Shown piece by piece: positions 36,532 to 46,519 of a stretch of 64,000 bases of DNA. The first letter of the stretch is position 1; each line of letters begins with the position of its first letter. The translations under genes were made by a program, and so were the position numbers. The notes under the pieces were generated by a model, which saw nothing but the letters and a program-made list of their open reading frames with translations, made no database searches and had not been told where the DNA came from. Origin of the DNA: Synechococcus sp. PCC 7502. Its GTDB lineage: Bacteria; Cyanobacteriota; Cyanobacteriia; Pseudanabaenales; Pseudanabaenaceae. The stretch covers positions 2,820,394 through 2,884,393 of the forward strand of contig NC_019702.1 of NCBI RefSeq assembly GCF_000317085.1. The letters are read 5' to 3'.

Positions 36532-37119
36532 CTAAGCCTCAAAAACAATACCGTCAAAGAGTTGCTCAATGGGAAAAGTTAAATTAATACTTTGAAGTTC
36601 CACTAAATTTGTAGTCTCACTCCCAGCCACATAGTTAATAATTTCCCATCTACCCTGATGATTTTTGCGATACAGATCGATTTCCATTTTGTCTGAGCTT
36701 ACCAAAACATAATCCTGCAAACTATCAGACCGCCGATATAGATTAAATTTTCCACCACGATCATAACCTTCGGTGCTTGGGGATAAGACCTCCACGATTA
36801 AGGATGGATAAGTAATGAATTTTGTGGCAGTCTTGTCTCGATCATCACAGGTAACACTAACGTCTGGATATACAAATTCTCGAGATTTATGAATTTCTAC
36901 TTTGACATCAGAAGTAAGCACTCTGCAACTTTTACCTCTCAAGTGATTACCAAGAAGGGTAATAAAATTTGCAGCAATCTGTCCATGATTCACTGAGCCC
37001 CCAGTCATGGCAAAAACTTGACCATTAAGGTACTCATGCTTAATTGGTTGGGTTTCTTCCCACACTAAATATTCTTCGGGAGTGAATTTCTGCGGTGGAT
37101 TTTCGTAGGCAGCAACCAT
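36532..37119 (-). CDS. Uma2-family (DUF820) PD-(D/E)XK protein
   Basis: 195 residues. Typical start (FTPEEYLVWEETQPIKHEYLNGQVFAMTGG), YPDVSVTCDD, then LIVEVLSPSTEGYDRGGKFNLYRRS, which contains the Asp and Glu-x-x of the PD-(D/E)XK core and the YRR. Uma2 proteins are abundant in cyanobacteria, have a restriction-endonuclease fold and no settled function. A second, divergent Uma2 lies 58 bp upstream on the same strand. Confidence 0.9.
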   Translation of the reverse strand: MVAAYENPPQKFTPEEYLVWEETQPIKHEYLNGQVFAMTGGSVNHGQIAANFITLLGNHLRGKSCRVLTSDVKVEIHKSREFVYPDVSVTCDDRDKTATKFITYPSLIVEVLSPSTEGYDRGGKFNLYRRSDSLQDYVLVSSDKMEIDLYRKNHQGRWEIINYVAGSETTNLVELQSINLTFPIEQLFDGIVFEA

Positions 37120-37177
37120 AATTTATGTCCTCATTAAAAAGTAATCTGAAAACTATGATCTGGCTCCAATTTATTGC

Positions 37178-37822
37178 TTAATGGCATGATCTGATGGATG
37201 CTTGTAAATTTTTTAGGGCTTGGGATTCACCTAGATTTTTACAATCGCCGAGAAGTTGATATAAATTTTCCTTAGAGAATTTTGGTAATGCTGAACTGGA
37301 TTCAACCTCAGTATAGCCAGTTTCACCCAAGTGATAAATGCCTAGGAATTTGCCGTTGTAACGCCATAGTTCAGGGATGCCCATACTGCCATAGAGATTA
37401 AATTTATTGATGTCAGAGTGGGTAATATCTACCTCCACTACTAAATCAGGTTGCGGGTCTTGATTTAAATCAACGGTTTTCCCCCTCACCAACGGCTCAT
37501 TTTGAATGTAATGGCACTTATCAGGTTCTGCACCTTTTTGCAAATTGGGGAAGTTAAGAGTGGTCGATCCCATACTTTTAAGGTTATATCCCGACTCTAG
37601 GGCGAAAATAGCAATATATCTAGTAATTAATTCATTACTACGCTCATGTTCTTCAGTGGGCATGGTGATTTCTAGTAAACCTGCATCATAAATTAAGCGG
37701 GAGGAGCGATGATCTCCCAATATTTGCAAAATTTGCTCATAGCCAGACCATGAAATATTCTGTAAAACTACTCTTTGCTCTGCCTGTGTAGTCTCTGTTT
37801 GGGAGTGAGTGAGTATAGGCAT
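37178..37822 (-). CDS. Second Uma2-family protein
   Basis: 214 residues if started at the internal ATG at 37820-37822; the longer frame from 37846 would overlap acs by 14 bp. It has the Uma2 core (LEITMPTEEHERSNELITR, DLVVEVDITHSDINKFNLYGS). The catalytic Asp and Glu (PDLVVEVD) are present. It differs from its neighbour in most positions, so the pair is not a recent duplication. Confidence 0.88.
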   Translation of the reverse strand: MPILTHSQTETTQAEQRVVLQNISWSGYEQILQILGDHRSSRLIYDAGLLEITMPTEEHERSNELITRYIAIFALESGYNLKSMGSTTLNFPNLQKGAEPDKCHYIQNEPLVRGKTVDLNQDPQPDLVVEVDITHSDINKFNLYGSMGIPELWRYNGKFLGIYHLGETGYTEVESSSALPKFSKENLYQLLGDCKNLGESQALKNLQASIRSCH

Positions 37823-37832
37823 AGGATTTTGC

Positions 37833-39803
37833 TTAAATATCTTCACGCAATTTATCTAAAATTGTTCTGTCCTCTAGAGTAGAAGTATCACTGGTAATTT
37901 CTTGACCAGCAGCGATCGCTCGCAGTAATCGCCGCATAATTTTTCCCGAACGGGTTTTAGGCAGAGCATCAGTAAATCTAATTTCCCCGGGACGGGCGAT
38001 CGCCCCAATTTCTTGGACAACGTGCTGTTTGAGTTCCTTCGTTAATTCAGGACTGGAGGTAAATTCTCGTTCTAGGGTGACAAAGGCAAAAATATCTTCC
38101 CCTTTAACCTCATCGGGCTTACCGACTACCGCCGCTTCAGCTACCGCGGGGTGAGAAACAAGGGCAGACTCAATTTCCATAGTGCCAAGGCGATGACCTG
38201 CCACGTTAATTACATCATCAACCCGACCCATGACCCAAAAATAGCCATCCTCATCCCTTCTGGCTCCATCCCCCGCAAAGTAAACGTATTTACCATCCTG
38301 GGGCGGAATATGTTCCCAGTAGCTCTTACGGAAGCGATCGCTATCTCCATAGACAGTTCGCATCATACCGGGGTGAGGATACTTAATTACTAAATAACCG
38401 CCTTCATTATCCGCCGCAGGATTACCGTCTAAATCAACCACATCGGGAATAATACCGGGGAAAGGTAAAGTCGCAGAACCGGGTTTAGTGGGTATGGCAC
38501 CGGGCAGTGGGGTGATCATAATGCCTCCAGTTTCAGTTTGCCACCAGGTATCGACAATGGGACAGCGATCGCCTCCAATTACATCTTTGTACCACATCCA
38601 AGACTCAGGATTTATTGGTTCCCCCACGGTGCCAATTAAACGCAAAGACGATAAATCACGGGCATTGGGCAGTTGCTCCCCCATTTTAATAAACGTGCGA
38701 ATGGCAGTGGGTGCCGTATAAAAAATTGTCACCCCATGTTTTTCAATGATGTCCCATGTACAACCAAAATTGGAAGGTCGGGGCGCACCTTCATACATCA
38801 AAGTTGTAGCACCATTGGAGAGGGGACCATAGACTATATAAGAATGTCCAGTGATCCAGCCCACATCAGCAGTACACCAAAATATATCCGTATCTTTTAG
38901 ATCAAAAATCCATTTACTCGTAATGTGACTATAAAGGTTATAGCCGCCTGTGGTATGAACGATTCCCTTAGGTTTGCCCGTACTACCACTGGTGTAGAGG
39001 ATAAATAGCATATCTTCACTATCCATTGGCTCTGGATCGGATTTGGCGGATACTCCAATCTTTAAATCATCTAACCAGCGATCGCGACCTTCAAGCATTT
39101 GAATATCCTGTTCCGTACGCTTAACCACAATTACATTAGTTACAGAAGGAACTACGTCATTTGCTAAAGCTTTATCCACCTGTTCTTTTAATGGCACGAT
39201 CGCATCTTTGCGCCAACCACCGTCGGCGGTAATTACCAACTTAGCTTGAACATCTATTAAGCGATCGCGTACAGCTTCGGCACTAAATCCACCAAAAATG
39301 ACAGTATGAGGCGCACCAATTCTGGCACAGGCAAGCATGGCAATCATAGCTTCAGGAATCATCGGTAAATAAATGCCAATGCGATCGCCTTTTTGAATAC
39401 CAAGGGATTTTAAGACATTAGCAAATATACAAACTTCTCGATGCAGTTGAGCATAGGTCAAGGTGCGACTATCACCTGGTTCACCTTCCCAAATTAGGGC
39501 AGCTTTATTTTTACGATCAGTTAATAAATGGCGATCGAGGCAGTTATAGGTAATATTAATTTTGCCACCATCAAACCACTTTGCCACAGGCGGTTGCCAA
39601 TCTAGGACTGTATGCCATTTTTGAAACCAGTCTAATTCCTGCTCAGCTAACTCCGCCCAAAATGCTTCAGGATTTGCCTTGGCTTGGTTGTAAATTTGTT
39701 GATATTGGGCAAAACTTTTAATATGTGCAGATGCGGAAAACGCTTCAGAAGGGCTAAATAGGCGATTTTCGGCAAGAATAGACTCGATCGCAGGCTGGGA
39801 CAT
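37833..39803 (-). CDS. acs: Acetyl-CoA synthetase
   Basis: 656 residues, full length. ANL-family motifs: the phosphate-binding [35 protein letters not shown], the hinge [22 protein letters not shown] and the acetylatable lysine in [14 protein letters not shown]. It makes acetyl-CoA from acetate and ATP. In cyanobacteria it supports acetate assimilation. It is convergent with no one and has the two Uma2 genes downstream on its strand. Confidence 0.97.
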   Translation of the reverse strand: MSQPAIESILAENRLFSPSEAFSASAHIKSFAQYQQIYNQAKANPEAFWAELAEQELDWFQKWHTVLDWQPPVAKWFDGGKINITYNCLDRHLLTDRKNKAALIWEGEPGDSRTLTYAQLHREVCIFANVLKSLGIQKGDRIGIYLPMIPEAMIAMLACARIGAPHTVIFGGFSAEAVRDRLIDVQAKLVITADGGWRKDAIVPLKEQVDKALANDVVPSVTNVIVVKRTEQDIQMLEGRDRWLDDLKIGVSAKSDPEPMDSEDMLFILYTSGSTGKPKGIVHTTGGYNLYSHITSKWIFDLKDTDIFWCTADVGWITGHSYIVYGPLSNGATTLMYEGAPRPSNFGCTWDIIEKHGVTIFYTAPTAIRTFIKMGEQLPNARDLSSLRLIGTVGEPINPESWMWYKDVIGGDRCPIVDTWWQTETGGIMITPLPGAIPTKPGSATLPFPGIIPDVVDLDGNPAADNEGGYLVIKYPHPGMMRTVYGDSDRFRKSYWEHIPPQDGKYVYFAGDGARRDEDGYFWVMGRVDDVINVAGHRLGTMEIESALVSHPAVAEAAVVGKPDEVKGEDIFAFVTLEREFTSSPELTKELKQHVVQEIGAIARPGEIRFTDALPKTRSGKIMRRLLRAIAAGQEITSDTSTLEDRTILDKLREDI

Positions 39804-39935
39804 AGAATAAAAAATTTAGATAAAAATTTTGGATATTAACGTATTTCTCAGTATAAATTGATTTACCTTAGATATGAGGTTGATCTGACTTAGGCAGTGA
39901 CAACTTTTAGAAATCATAGAAATTAGTGAATTAGC

Positions 39936-40295
39936 ATGAATCTATACTCTAGTTCTCCCGCCAGTTTTGAAGAAAAACTAGACAAATTATGCACAGCGAT
40001 CGCCTTGATTGCCACCAGCATTGACGAGTTAAAAACTGTGACTATTGAACAGGGTAAAATCGTTGAAAAGGCATTACAACTAGCTGCTAATCAGCAAACG
40101 GGTATGGATAAATTTGTTGATGCTTTTTACGAGCAAGCCAAATCGGTAACGGAATTACTTCTAGCTTTAAAAGAATCCACCGAAGCTGCCAGACAATTAG
40201 CCAAAGCGGGTGAATCTTCCCAAGCGATCGCTAAATCCCACCAAGAAGCAATCCGAGACTTACTGCAAGAGCTTCGCCAAAGCCGCAATAATTAA
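39936..40295 (+). CDS. Hypothetical coiled-coil protein
   Basis: 119 residues, mostly helical. It has heptad-rich segments (FEEKLDKLCTAIALIATSI, SVTELLLALKESTEAARQLA) and no membrane segment. It lies 26 bp upstream of a phosphatase gene on the same strand and may be cotranscribed. No family recognised. Confidence 0.6.
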   Translation: MNLYSSSPASFEEKLDKLCTAIALIATSIDELKTVTIEQGKIVEKALQLAANQQTGMDKFVDAFYEQAKSVTELLLALKESTEAARQLAKAGESSQAIAKSHQEAIRDLLQELRQSRNN

Positions 40296-40321
40296 ATTTT
40301 AGTTTTTATTTAGTTTTTAGA

Positions 40322-40813
40322 ATGTCCGACAATATACCCCAAGTACCCCAAAAACTTTTATTTGTCTGTTTAGGAAATATCTGTCGCTCTCCTTCGGCGG
40401 AAAATATTATGAATCACTTAGTTGCAGTCCAAGGAAAAAGCGATCGCATTATGTGTGATTCTGCAGGTACTGCCAGTTATCATACGGGGGCAGCCCCAGA
40501 TCGACGCATGGCAATTGCTGCAAAAAAACGAGGTATTACCCTACATGGCAGAGCCAGACAATTTTCTCAGCAAGATTTTCAGCAATTCGATCTAATTTTG
40601 GCAATGGATCGCTCCAATTATCAAAATATATTGGCACTAGACCCCGAACAGAAATATCGAGATAAAGTAAAAATGATGTGTGATTTTTGTACGTCTTATC
40701 CAGACAAAGAAGTTCCCGATCCCTACTATGGCGGTGTAGATGGCTTTGATTATGTAATTGATTTGTTGTTTGATGCCTGTAACGGTTTATTAGCATCTGA
40801 ATATTTAACCTAA
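40322..40813 (+). CDS. Low-molecular-weight protein-tyrosine phosphatase
   Basis: 163 residues. The CX5R signature is CLGNICR at 16-22, followed by SPSAENIMNHLV, and the general acid Asp lies in VPDPYYGG. It hydrolyses phosphotyrosine. In cyanobacteria members of this family also act on phycobilisome and kinase substrates or on polysaccharide-biosynthesis kinases. The catalytic site is complete. Confidence 0.94.
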   Translation: MSDNIPQVPQKLLFVCLGNICRSPSAENIMNHLVAVQGKSDRIMCDSAGTASYHTGAAPDRRMAIAAKKRGITLHGRARQFSQQDFQQFDLILAMDRSNYQNILALDPEQKYRDKVKMMCDFCTSYPDKEVPDPYYGGVDGFDYVIDLLFDACNGLLASEYLT

Positions 40814-40832
40814 GCTTTGATTAAATTTACGG

Positions 40833-42125
40833 CTAGTTTTTACTAGTTACAGATAGTCCATCTACAATTAACGACGGTGTATAGAGTGATCCCTGCCAAG
40901 AGCGATCGCTTCCCAGTTGGATAACATGATTTAAGGCGGTGAAAGCATTGCCAGAAACCATAGTATCCTTAACCCTGCCGAAAATTTTCCCCTGTTTAAT
41001 CCGATAACCGAGGTCAACATTAATAGCAAAATCTCCTGACAGATCGGGACTATCGCCCAAAATTTGATCAATGAGAATACCATCACTAATGCTTGAGATC
41101 AGGTCAGTTAAATTTCCAGAACCACTATCAATAATTAAATTAAACAAACTAGGGCTGGGATAGCTACCTAAACCACTGCGAAATCCATTGCCTGTAAGTT
41201 CAAGATTTAGTTCCGCAGCCGTGCGCCGATCGCCATAAAAAGCTTTGAGCATACCCTGATCAATCCAAGTCACAGTTTGAGTAGGAGTTCCTTCATCATC
41301 AAAAGGTAAACTGTGCATCCCAAGGGTAGGATTTTGACTGATGGTAATGGCGGGACTAATTACCTGTTGATTTAACTGATCTAACCAGGGTGTGGTTTTT
41401 TGGCGCACATGACGACCACTGCAAGCTTCAGCCACTATACCCCACAAAGTATCCGCAGCTTTGGCTGTAAACAAAATTGGTACTTTACCATTACCTGATG
41501 TGGCATTGCGATCTGACCATTCTAGGTGTTGTAGTATGGGTGCCGTTAACAGATGTGGGGGAAAACTTGATCGGTCAGAATGACTTTGCCAAATATTCAA
41601 AAAGTCCTCATCTTTGATTAACTCAGCACTGATCGAACCATCAAGACTGCGATCGCTATAGCTACAGTCTAGTCCCAATGAATTAATCAGCCGCATACTT
41701 TGAGTACCATAATCCCACTGGCTTGAGCAGATTACGTCAGGATAAATATCCGTAATTTGGGTGATCGCTGCTTCCCCATAGCTAATTAGCTGTGCCTGAG
41801 ATATGGGAAGACATTCTGCATTGCTGGCATAATTAGTAGAACTAGAACTGGAATTAAGATAAATTTCTTCAGGTGCATTCAAATCACTAAGAGCCAATGC
41901 CTTTTCTACTAGGGTCTCAGGAGCTATATCTCCATAGGCAATTGCCAAGCCCGGTTGATGATTTTTCCAAAGTCTGAGGGCAGTGCCTTCAGAACTAATA
42001 TTTTCTATTTGCTTCAGCCGATTTGCCTCAAAATATACGGGCTGAGATTGGGATTGGGAAATATAAACTTCAGCCGCAGTAGCTCCATGCTTAAGGGCAA
42101 GTTCAAGCAGATATTCAGGATTCAT
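40833..42125 (-). CDS. pmbA: TldE/PmbA-family metallopeptidase subunit
   Basis: 430 residues. It belongs to the PmbA/TldE side of the family, with ALKHGATAAEVYISQSQ at the N-terminus and GLGSYPSPSLFNLIIDSGSG, GDFAINVDLGYRIKQGKIFG near the C-terminus. The HEAxGH zinc motif of TldD is absent, as expected for the partner subunit. TldD/E degrades unfolded or modified peptides. No tldD lies in the window. Confidence 0.85.
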   Translation of the reverse strand: MNPEYLLELALKHGATAAEVYISQSQSQPVYFEANRLKQIENISSEGTALRLWKNHQPGLAIAYGDIAPETLVEKALALSDLNAPEEIYLNSSSSSTNYASNAECLPISQAQLISYGEAAITQITDIYPDVICSSQWDYGTQSMRLINSLGLDCSYSDRSLDGSISAELIKDEDFLNIWQSHSDRSSFPPHLLTAPILQHLEWSDRNATSGNGKVPILFTAKAADTLWGIVAEACSGRHVRQKTTPWLDQLNQQVISPAITISQNPTLGMHSLPFDDEGTPTQTVTWIDQGMLKAFYGDRRTAAELNLELTGNGFRSGLGSYPSPSLFNLIIDSGSGNLTDLISSISDGILIDQILGDSPDLSGDFAINVDLGYRIKQGKIFGRVKDTMVSGNAFTALNHVIQLGSDRSWQGSLYTPSLIVDGLSVTSKN

Positions 42126-42157
42126 AGGATTTTAAACTTTATATTAAACTAGCAAAC

Positions 42158-43096
42158 TTAAACTAAAGGAGGAATACCAGCAAGGTCGAGAATTTGCGGA
42201 ATTAAATGTTCAGTTTTGACTGCCATCAGATGTACCCCTTGACAGATTTCCCTAGCAGCTTTAACTTGTTCTGCTGCGATCGCTATCCCTTCTTGGAGGG
42301 GAATTGGGGCTTGAGCTAAGCGGTTAATAATGTGATCGGGAATATGCACACCAGGGACATATTTATTGATAAATTGGGCATTTTTAGCAGATTTCAGCAG
42401 AAAAACTCCCGCCAGAATTGGCTTTTGACTGGGATTTCCTAGTTTTTGCATAAACTTATCTAACAGATCAAAATCTGTAATTAATTGACTTTGAAAAAAC
42501 TCTGCACCTGCTGCCAATTTCCGTTCAAACCGTCTCTGTAAGCCCGACCAACTGGAGGACTGAGGATCAACGGCTGCGCCTGCAAATAAATCCGTAGGTT
42601 GATCAAGTGGACGACCATTAATATCTTGCCCTTGATTCAGTTTAGCGATCGCCTGCAGTAAACGTACCGATTCTAAATCAAACACCGCCCTAGCCTGGGG
42701 ATGATCTCCTGCTTTAACTGGATCACCCGTAAGTGCTAACACATTCTGTAAGCCTAACGCTGATGCCCCTAGTAAATCTCCTTGGAGGGCAATAACATTG
42801 CGATCGCGACAGGCAAGTTGATAAATAGTCGTAATGCCCACTTGATATTGCAAAATTACCGAAGCTGCTAGAGGACTCATTGCCAAAACCGCACGACTAG
42901 AGTCAGTAATATTCACAGCATGAACCCGACCTTTGAGTAATTGGGCTTGGGAAATCATGGGCTGAGGATCACAACCCCGTGGCGGTGCTACTTCGGCGGT
43001 AATTAAAAAGTTTTTGTTGAGAGCGTTAGCTTTAAAGCTGTTGTATAAATTACTTAAATTTGAAAAGTTAGGATAAAAACCAGCAGCAAAACTCAC
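42158..43096 (-). CDS. metF: Methylenetetrahydrofolate reductase family protein
   Basis: 312 residues. A MetF-like flavin barrel: NFLITAEVAPPRGCDPQPM at the N-terminus, AVNITDSSRAVLAMSPLA, NVLALTGDPVKAGDHPQA and QSQLITDFDLLDKFMQKLG. It would reduce methylene-THF to methyl-THF for methionine synthesis, but cyanobacterial versions of this short form may have other partners. The 5' end overlaps the ComFB-type gene by 4 bp, so the two are translationally coupled. Confidence 0.85.
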   Translation of the reverse strand: MSFAAGFYPNFSNLSNLYNSFKANALNKNFLITAEVAPPRGCDPQPMISQAQLLKGRVHAVNITDSSRAVLAMSPLAASVILQYQVGITTIYQLACRDRNVIALQGDLLGASALGLQNVLALTGDPVKAGDHPQARAVFDLESVRLLQAIAKLNQGQDINGRPLDQPTDLFAGAAVDPQSSSWSGLQRRFERKLAAGAEFFQSQLITDFDLLDKFMQKLGNPSQKPILAGVFLLKSAKNAQFINKYVPGVHIPDHIINRLAQAPIPLQEGIAIAAEQVKAAREICQGVHLMAVKTEHLIPQILDLAGIPPLV

Positions 43097-44358
43097 GAAA
43101 TTCTTTCTTCCTCCATTTCCTGTCTTGTATATATTAGCGGATGGGCAAAGACAGGAGATACTAACTTAATTGAGGCGATCGCTGGGAAAATTTGGAGGGC
43201 ATCATTAGCCACAACTTGGGGATTTTCAACCAACAGCCAAAACGCATACTTAGTCAAAGCCTTAATAATCAGAATATTTTCTAAGTCGTCATAGACCAAG
43301 GAGAGGTCAGTGCCATCTAAATGGATTTGAAATACTCGATTAATTTGATCTAGCATTTTGGTGAGGCGATTGGCATCTCCCTTAGCCAGTTCAAAAGCCT
43401 CTTCCAGCAAAGGTACAACATTGCGCCAAGTAATTTCATCACGCTGGAGAATGGGCTTTAATTCCAATAGTGCCTGTTCTTCTTCGAGATCAAATTTATT
43501 AATAGGCAAAGGTCCAACCATCCTTGTCGGTGCCTTACCAAGGGTAAGCAAAGCCTGAATTACAGTTGAGGAAATCTCATCCGCTAGATCGGTTTTAGCC
43601 TTTTGTTGTTGATATTGCAAACCTCCCGCCGAAGTTGCATACATCGTGGGCAGACGGTTGAGGGCATAGGCAGCAGCATCTTCAATTTTAACTGCTCTTG
43701 CTAAGACAGAACCTAACTGCGTCATCTGTTGTTCAACGTTGGTTACTACTAACTTTTCTAGGGCATTGGTAAAGGCGTAGGAAGTCGAAAGCATATAGGA
43801 TTGAAATTCGGACTCCACTCCTAGCTCAGTATTCCCCGGAGTTTTGTGCGTCTTATTAGATGAACTATTAGCGGGATTATACTTGGAACGCTTTAAATAG
43901 TCTTGCAGTTCTGTTACCTCTCGCTTTGATTTAGGTTGATAGGTATAGCCTGCATTTACATCTCGTCTAATTTTTTCTAGGGTTTCTTGAACCACCGCAG
44001 GTACATTTTGCCAAGTGAGGTCGGGCTTACCTAATAGTTTTTGCAGTTTGGCAAGGGAATGGGCAGGAGTCTCGATTTCTTGTTCAGGTAATGGCTCTAC
44101 CTGCCGCAGTGGATCAAATTTGGCACCAAGGATCGCCTGACGCACTGTGGATTGAATTTTACTAATCAGTTCACTATGGGCGCGTTTACGTTGTTGTAAC
44201 CAGCCTCGATCAGTACTCGCATACAATGGTGGTAATCGATTTAAGGCATAGGCTACGATTTCACTCAAATTTGAATGATCGGATTTGTCAATGGCTTTTA
44301 GTTGAGCGATCGCTTCTGATAAAACAATGTCCTCAAGTACGTTTTTAAGGCTTGCCAT
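43093..44358 (-). CDS. Protein with two ComFB-like domains
   Basis: 421 residues. Two copies of the ComFB (late competence) fold can be seen. The first has VLEDIVLSEAIAQL and YALNRLPPLYAS, the second LEKLVVTNVEQQMTQL and YALNRLPTMYATS, each with a following helix (VRQAIL, VIQALL). The linker has a Lys-rich stretch (around 160) and the C-terminal 130 residues are helical. Single-domain ComFB-like proteins in cyanobacteria have been reported to bind cyclic dinucleotides, so this may be a two-site sensor. It is coupled to metF by a 4-bp overlap, a combination I do not know. Confidence 0.78.
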   Translation of the reverse strand: MASLKNVLEDIVLSEAIAQLKAIDKSDHSNLSEIVAYALNRLPPLYASTDRGWLQQRKRAHSELISKIQSTVRQAILGAKFDPLRQVEPLPEQEIETPAHSLAKLQKLLGKPDLTWQNVPAVVQETLEKIRRDVNAGYTYQPKSKREVTELQDYLKRSKYNPANSSSNKTHKTPGNTELGVESEFQSYMLSTSYAFTNALEKLVVTNVEQQMTQLGSVLARAVKIEDAAAYALNRLPTMYATSAGGLQYQQQKAKTDLADEISSTVIQALLTLGKAPTRMVGPLPINKFDLEEEQALLELKPILQRDEITWRNVVPLLEEAFELAKGDANRLTKMLDQINRVFQIHLDGTDLSLVYDDLENILIIKALTKYAFWLLVENPQVVANDALQIFPAIASIKLVSPVFAHPLIYTRQEMEEERIS

Positions 44359-44451
44359 CGTTGGGGTATAAAAATTAGTAGTCTTTTAAGTATAAGGTCT
44401 TTAAATTTTTAAAAAGGTTAAATTTTAACAAAAACTCTATATTCATTAATC

Positions 44452-45099
44452 CTAGTTAAGTGGATAACGCTGTTCTAAGCCAAAGCCCACCAAAGTAACT
44501 TCTACAGGAACAGTATCTCCTTCACGTTTGTAGGTAAGTATTGTCCGTAAGCGCAAATTGGGAGTGATAAACCGCATTTGATCTACGGCGACAGATCGTT
44601 TGTAATAGGTGGTCATTTCTAAGGTTTGACGAGTTGGTTGATAGGTAAAACGTCCAGCGATCGCCCCTGTTTCTGAGTAACCTTCATTGCGTAAATAAAA
44701 TCCTTTAATCACTTCGGCATCATCTAAGACTTCAGCAGCAGTGGGTAATGCTGGCAGAGGTTGGGTTGCACTAGCAGAAGTAACATAGATGTCTGGTACA
44801 AATAATGCTTTTAAGCTCATAGAGACTTTTTCTCCTTTTTCCGAAGTTGTATCAAAGGTGATCGCAAAACCGGGCAGTGTAATCTCTTGGTTATTTTGAC
44901 TATTAAATTGCTGTAAGTCAACTTGAATAGATAAGCGATCGCTTGGGATCAGCAGTTTTTGCTTATCTTCATTGGTTAGGGGTGTGACTTGAAACTCGGT
45001 GTAGGATCGTTCTACTTCATTTTCCGCAGGTGTGTGATAGGTCCTTTCGGTTTTCCATAGCCCTGAACAATTAGAAAAGAACTCTTCTATTCCTAGCAT
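44452..45099 (-). CDS. CpcS/CpeS-type phycobiliprotein lyase
   Basis: 215 residues. The N-terminus (IEEFFSNCSGLWKTERTYH) and the segments GFYLRNEGYSETGAIAGRF, MRFITPNLRLRTILTYKR match the lipocalin-fold S-type lyase family. These attach phycocyanobilin or phycoerythrobilin to cysteine 84-type sites of phycobiliproteins. The usual acidic start of the family is shortened and a 40-residue insertion lies in the middle. I cannot tell the substrate type (CpcS, CpeS or CpcU/CpeU). It has no phycobilisome gene nearby. Confidence 0.75.
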   Translation of the reverse strand: MLGIEEFFSNCSGLWKTERTYHTPAENEVERSYTEFQVTPLTNEDKQKLLIPSDRLSIQVDLQQFNSQNNQEITLPGFAITFDTTSEKGEKVSMSLKALFVPDIYVTSASATQPLPALPTAAEVLDDAEVIKGFYLRNEGYSETGAIAGRFTYQPTRQTLEMTTYYKRSVAVDQMRFITPNLRLRTILTYKREGDTVPVEVTLVGFGLEQRYPLN

Positions 45100-45296
45100 T
45101 TTTAGCTACCTTGATCGCATCTACCTCAATTTTTTACGATAGCATATGACAAATTTGATCCAGTTTAATGTGATCTGATTTGTTACTTGATTAGCCAGAT
45201 TATTGTGATTTTGAAATAATTACGATCAGGGCAAGTGCAAGTATTTTAGTAAATAATTTAGTATTGAGGTTAAGCATATTAATTTCATAATTTCGA

Positions 45297-45794
45297 GTGA
45301 AAGTCATGGCTGATTTTTATGATGAAGAACAAGTAAGCCAAATATTGCGCCATGCTCTAAGCAGTCGTAGCAGTAACCCGCAAAAGCTAAGCCGAGAGCA
45401 GGTTGAAGAAATTGCCACAGAATTAGGTGTAAGTCGAGAAGAGTTTTTAGCTGCAGAACAAAAATGGCGATCGCAGGAATTGCAAAATACCGAATTCACA
45501 AAATTTGATACCTACAAACAGCGAAAATTTCGGGATGGTTTCTTGAAGTATGCGATCGTAAATTCTTTTTTACTTGGGATTAATTTATTTAGCTCTGGCA
45601 GTATTACTTGGGCAGTCTATCCCCTAATGTTTTGGGGCTTAGGTGTAGTGCTGGATGCTTGGGCTACCTATCAAAAAGATAGTAGTGAATATGCTAAACA
45701 GTTTGCAAAATGGCAACGTAAACAACAGCGCGATCGCCTTACTGCTAAACTTACGGATAAAGTTACATCTACAGTTTCAGAATGGCTGAATTAG
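45297..45794 (+). CDS. 2TM-domain protein
   Basis: 165 residues; a start at 45306 (MADFYDEEQ) is more likely than 45297. Residues 15-60 resemble a short helical regulatory segment (VSQILRHALSSRSS, then EQVEEIATELGVSREEF). Two membrane segments, FLKYAIVNSFLLGINLF and WAVYPLMFWGLGVVLDAW, follow in the 2TM-domain pattern. Function unknown. It overlaps plsC by 13 bp. Confidence 0.78.
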   Translation: MKVMADFYDEEQVSQILRHALSSRSSNPQKLSREQVEEIATELGVSREEFLAAEQKWRSQELQNTEFTKFDTYKQRKFRDGFLKYAIVNSFLLGINLFSSGSITWAVYPLMFWGLGVVLDAWATYQKDSSEYAKQFAKWQRKQQRDRLTAKLTDKVTSTVSEWLN

Positions 45795-46429
45795 CAGAGC
45801 GAGAACCCAAAATTAGTCTAGCTTTATATCAACTTTTTAAGTGGTCAGTGGTTAGCCCCCTCCTGCACACTTGTTTTCGTGCCAAAATCTACGGTGCTGA
45901 AAATGTACCAAAACGGGGAGCCTTGATTGTTGTCAGTAATCATGCCAGTGACTTTGATCCACCTATACTTTCCAATTGTGTTGGTCGCCCTGTGGCATTT
46001 ATGGCAAAGGAGGAATTATTTAAGGTACCAGTCCTAAAAACTTTGATTAAACTCTATGGTGCCTATCCAGTTAAAAGAGGAACAGGCGATCGCTCAGCAA
46101 TCAGGGCGGCAGTAGAATCCTTAGAAAACGGTTGGGCAACTGGGGTATTTTTACAAGGCACAAGAACCCCCGATGGCAAAATTACCGATCCCAAATTAGG
46201 GGCTGCTTTAATTGCTGCTAAGACCCACGCCCCATTACTTCCTGTCAGTCTGTGGGGTACTGATCAAATTTTACCTAAAGGTTCTAAATTGCCTCGTTTA
46301 GCTGCGGTTACAGTCAGAATTGGTGAAATTATTCCACCTCCCGATCCCAAAAGCGATCGCACTGAATTACAGGCAATTACTGATCGCTGTGCTAAGGCAA
46401 TTAATGATCTCCATAGCTTGGGACGCTAA
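45782..46429 (+). CDS. plsC: 1-acyl-glycerol-3-phosphate acyltransferase
   Basis: 215 residues. The catalytic HX4D motif is HASDFD in SNHASDFDPP, followed by FMAKEELFKVPV, the substrate-binding block VFLQGTRTPDGK and PLLPVSLWGTDQ. It acylates lysophosphatidate in membrane lipid synthesis. EGTR is LQGTR here, a common change. Translation probably couples with the 2TM gene. Confidence 0.9.
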   Translation: MAELAEREPKISLALYQLFKWSVVSPLLHTCFRAKIYGAENVPKRGALIVVSNHASDFDPPILSNCVGRPVAFMAKEELFKVPVLKTLIKLYGAYPVKRGTGDRSAIRAAVESLENGWATGVFLQGTRTPDGKITDPKLGAALIAAKTHAPLLPVSLWGTDQILPKGSKLPRLAAVTVRIGEIIPPPDPKSDRTELQAITDRCAKAINDLHSLGR

Positions 46430-46519
46430 CGGTTCCCTACTCTAAACTGATAAATCATCATAGTGAAGTTCTACGACGAGGGATTAGACTTGCTTACTAA
46501 TAACTTATCAAATAACTAA

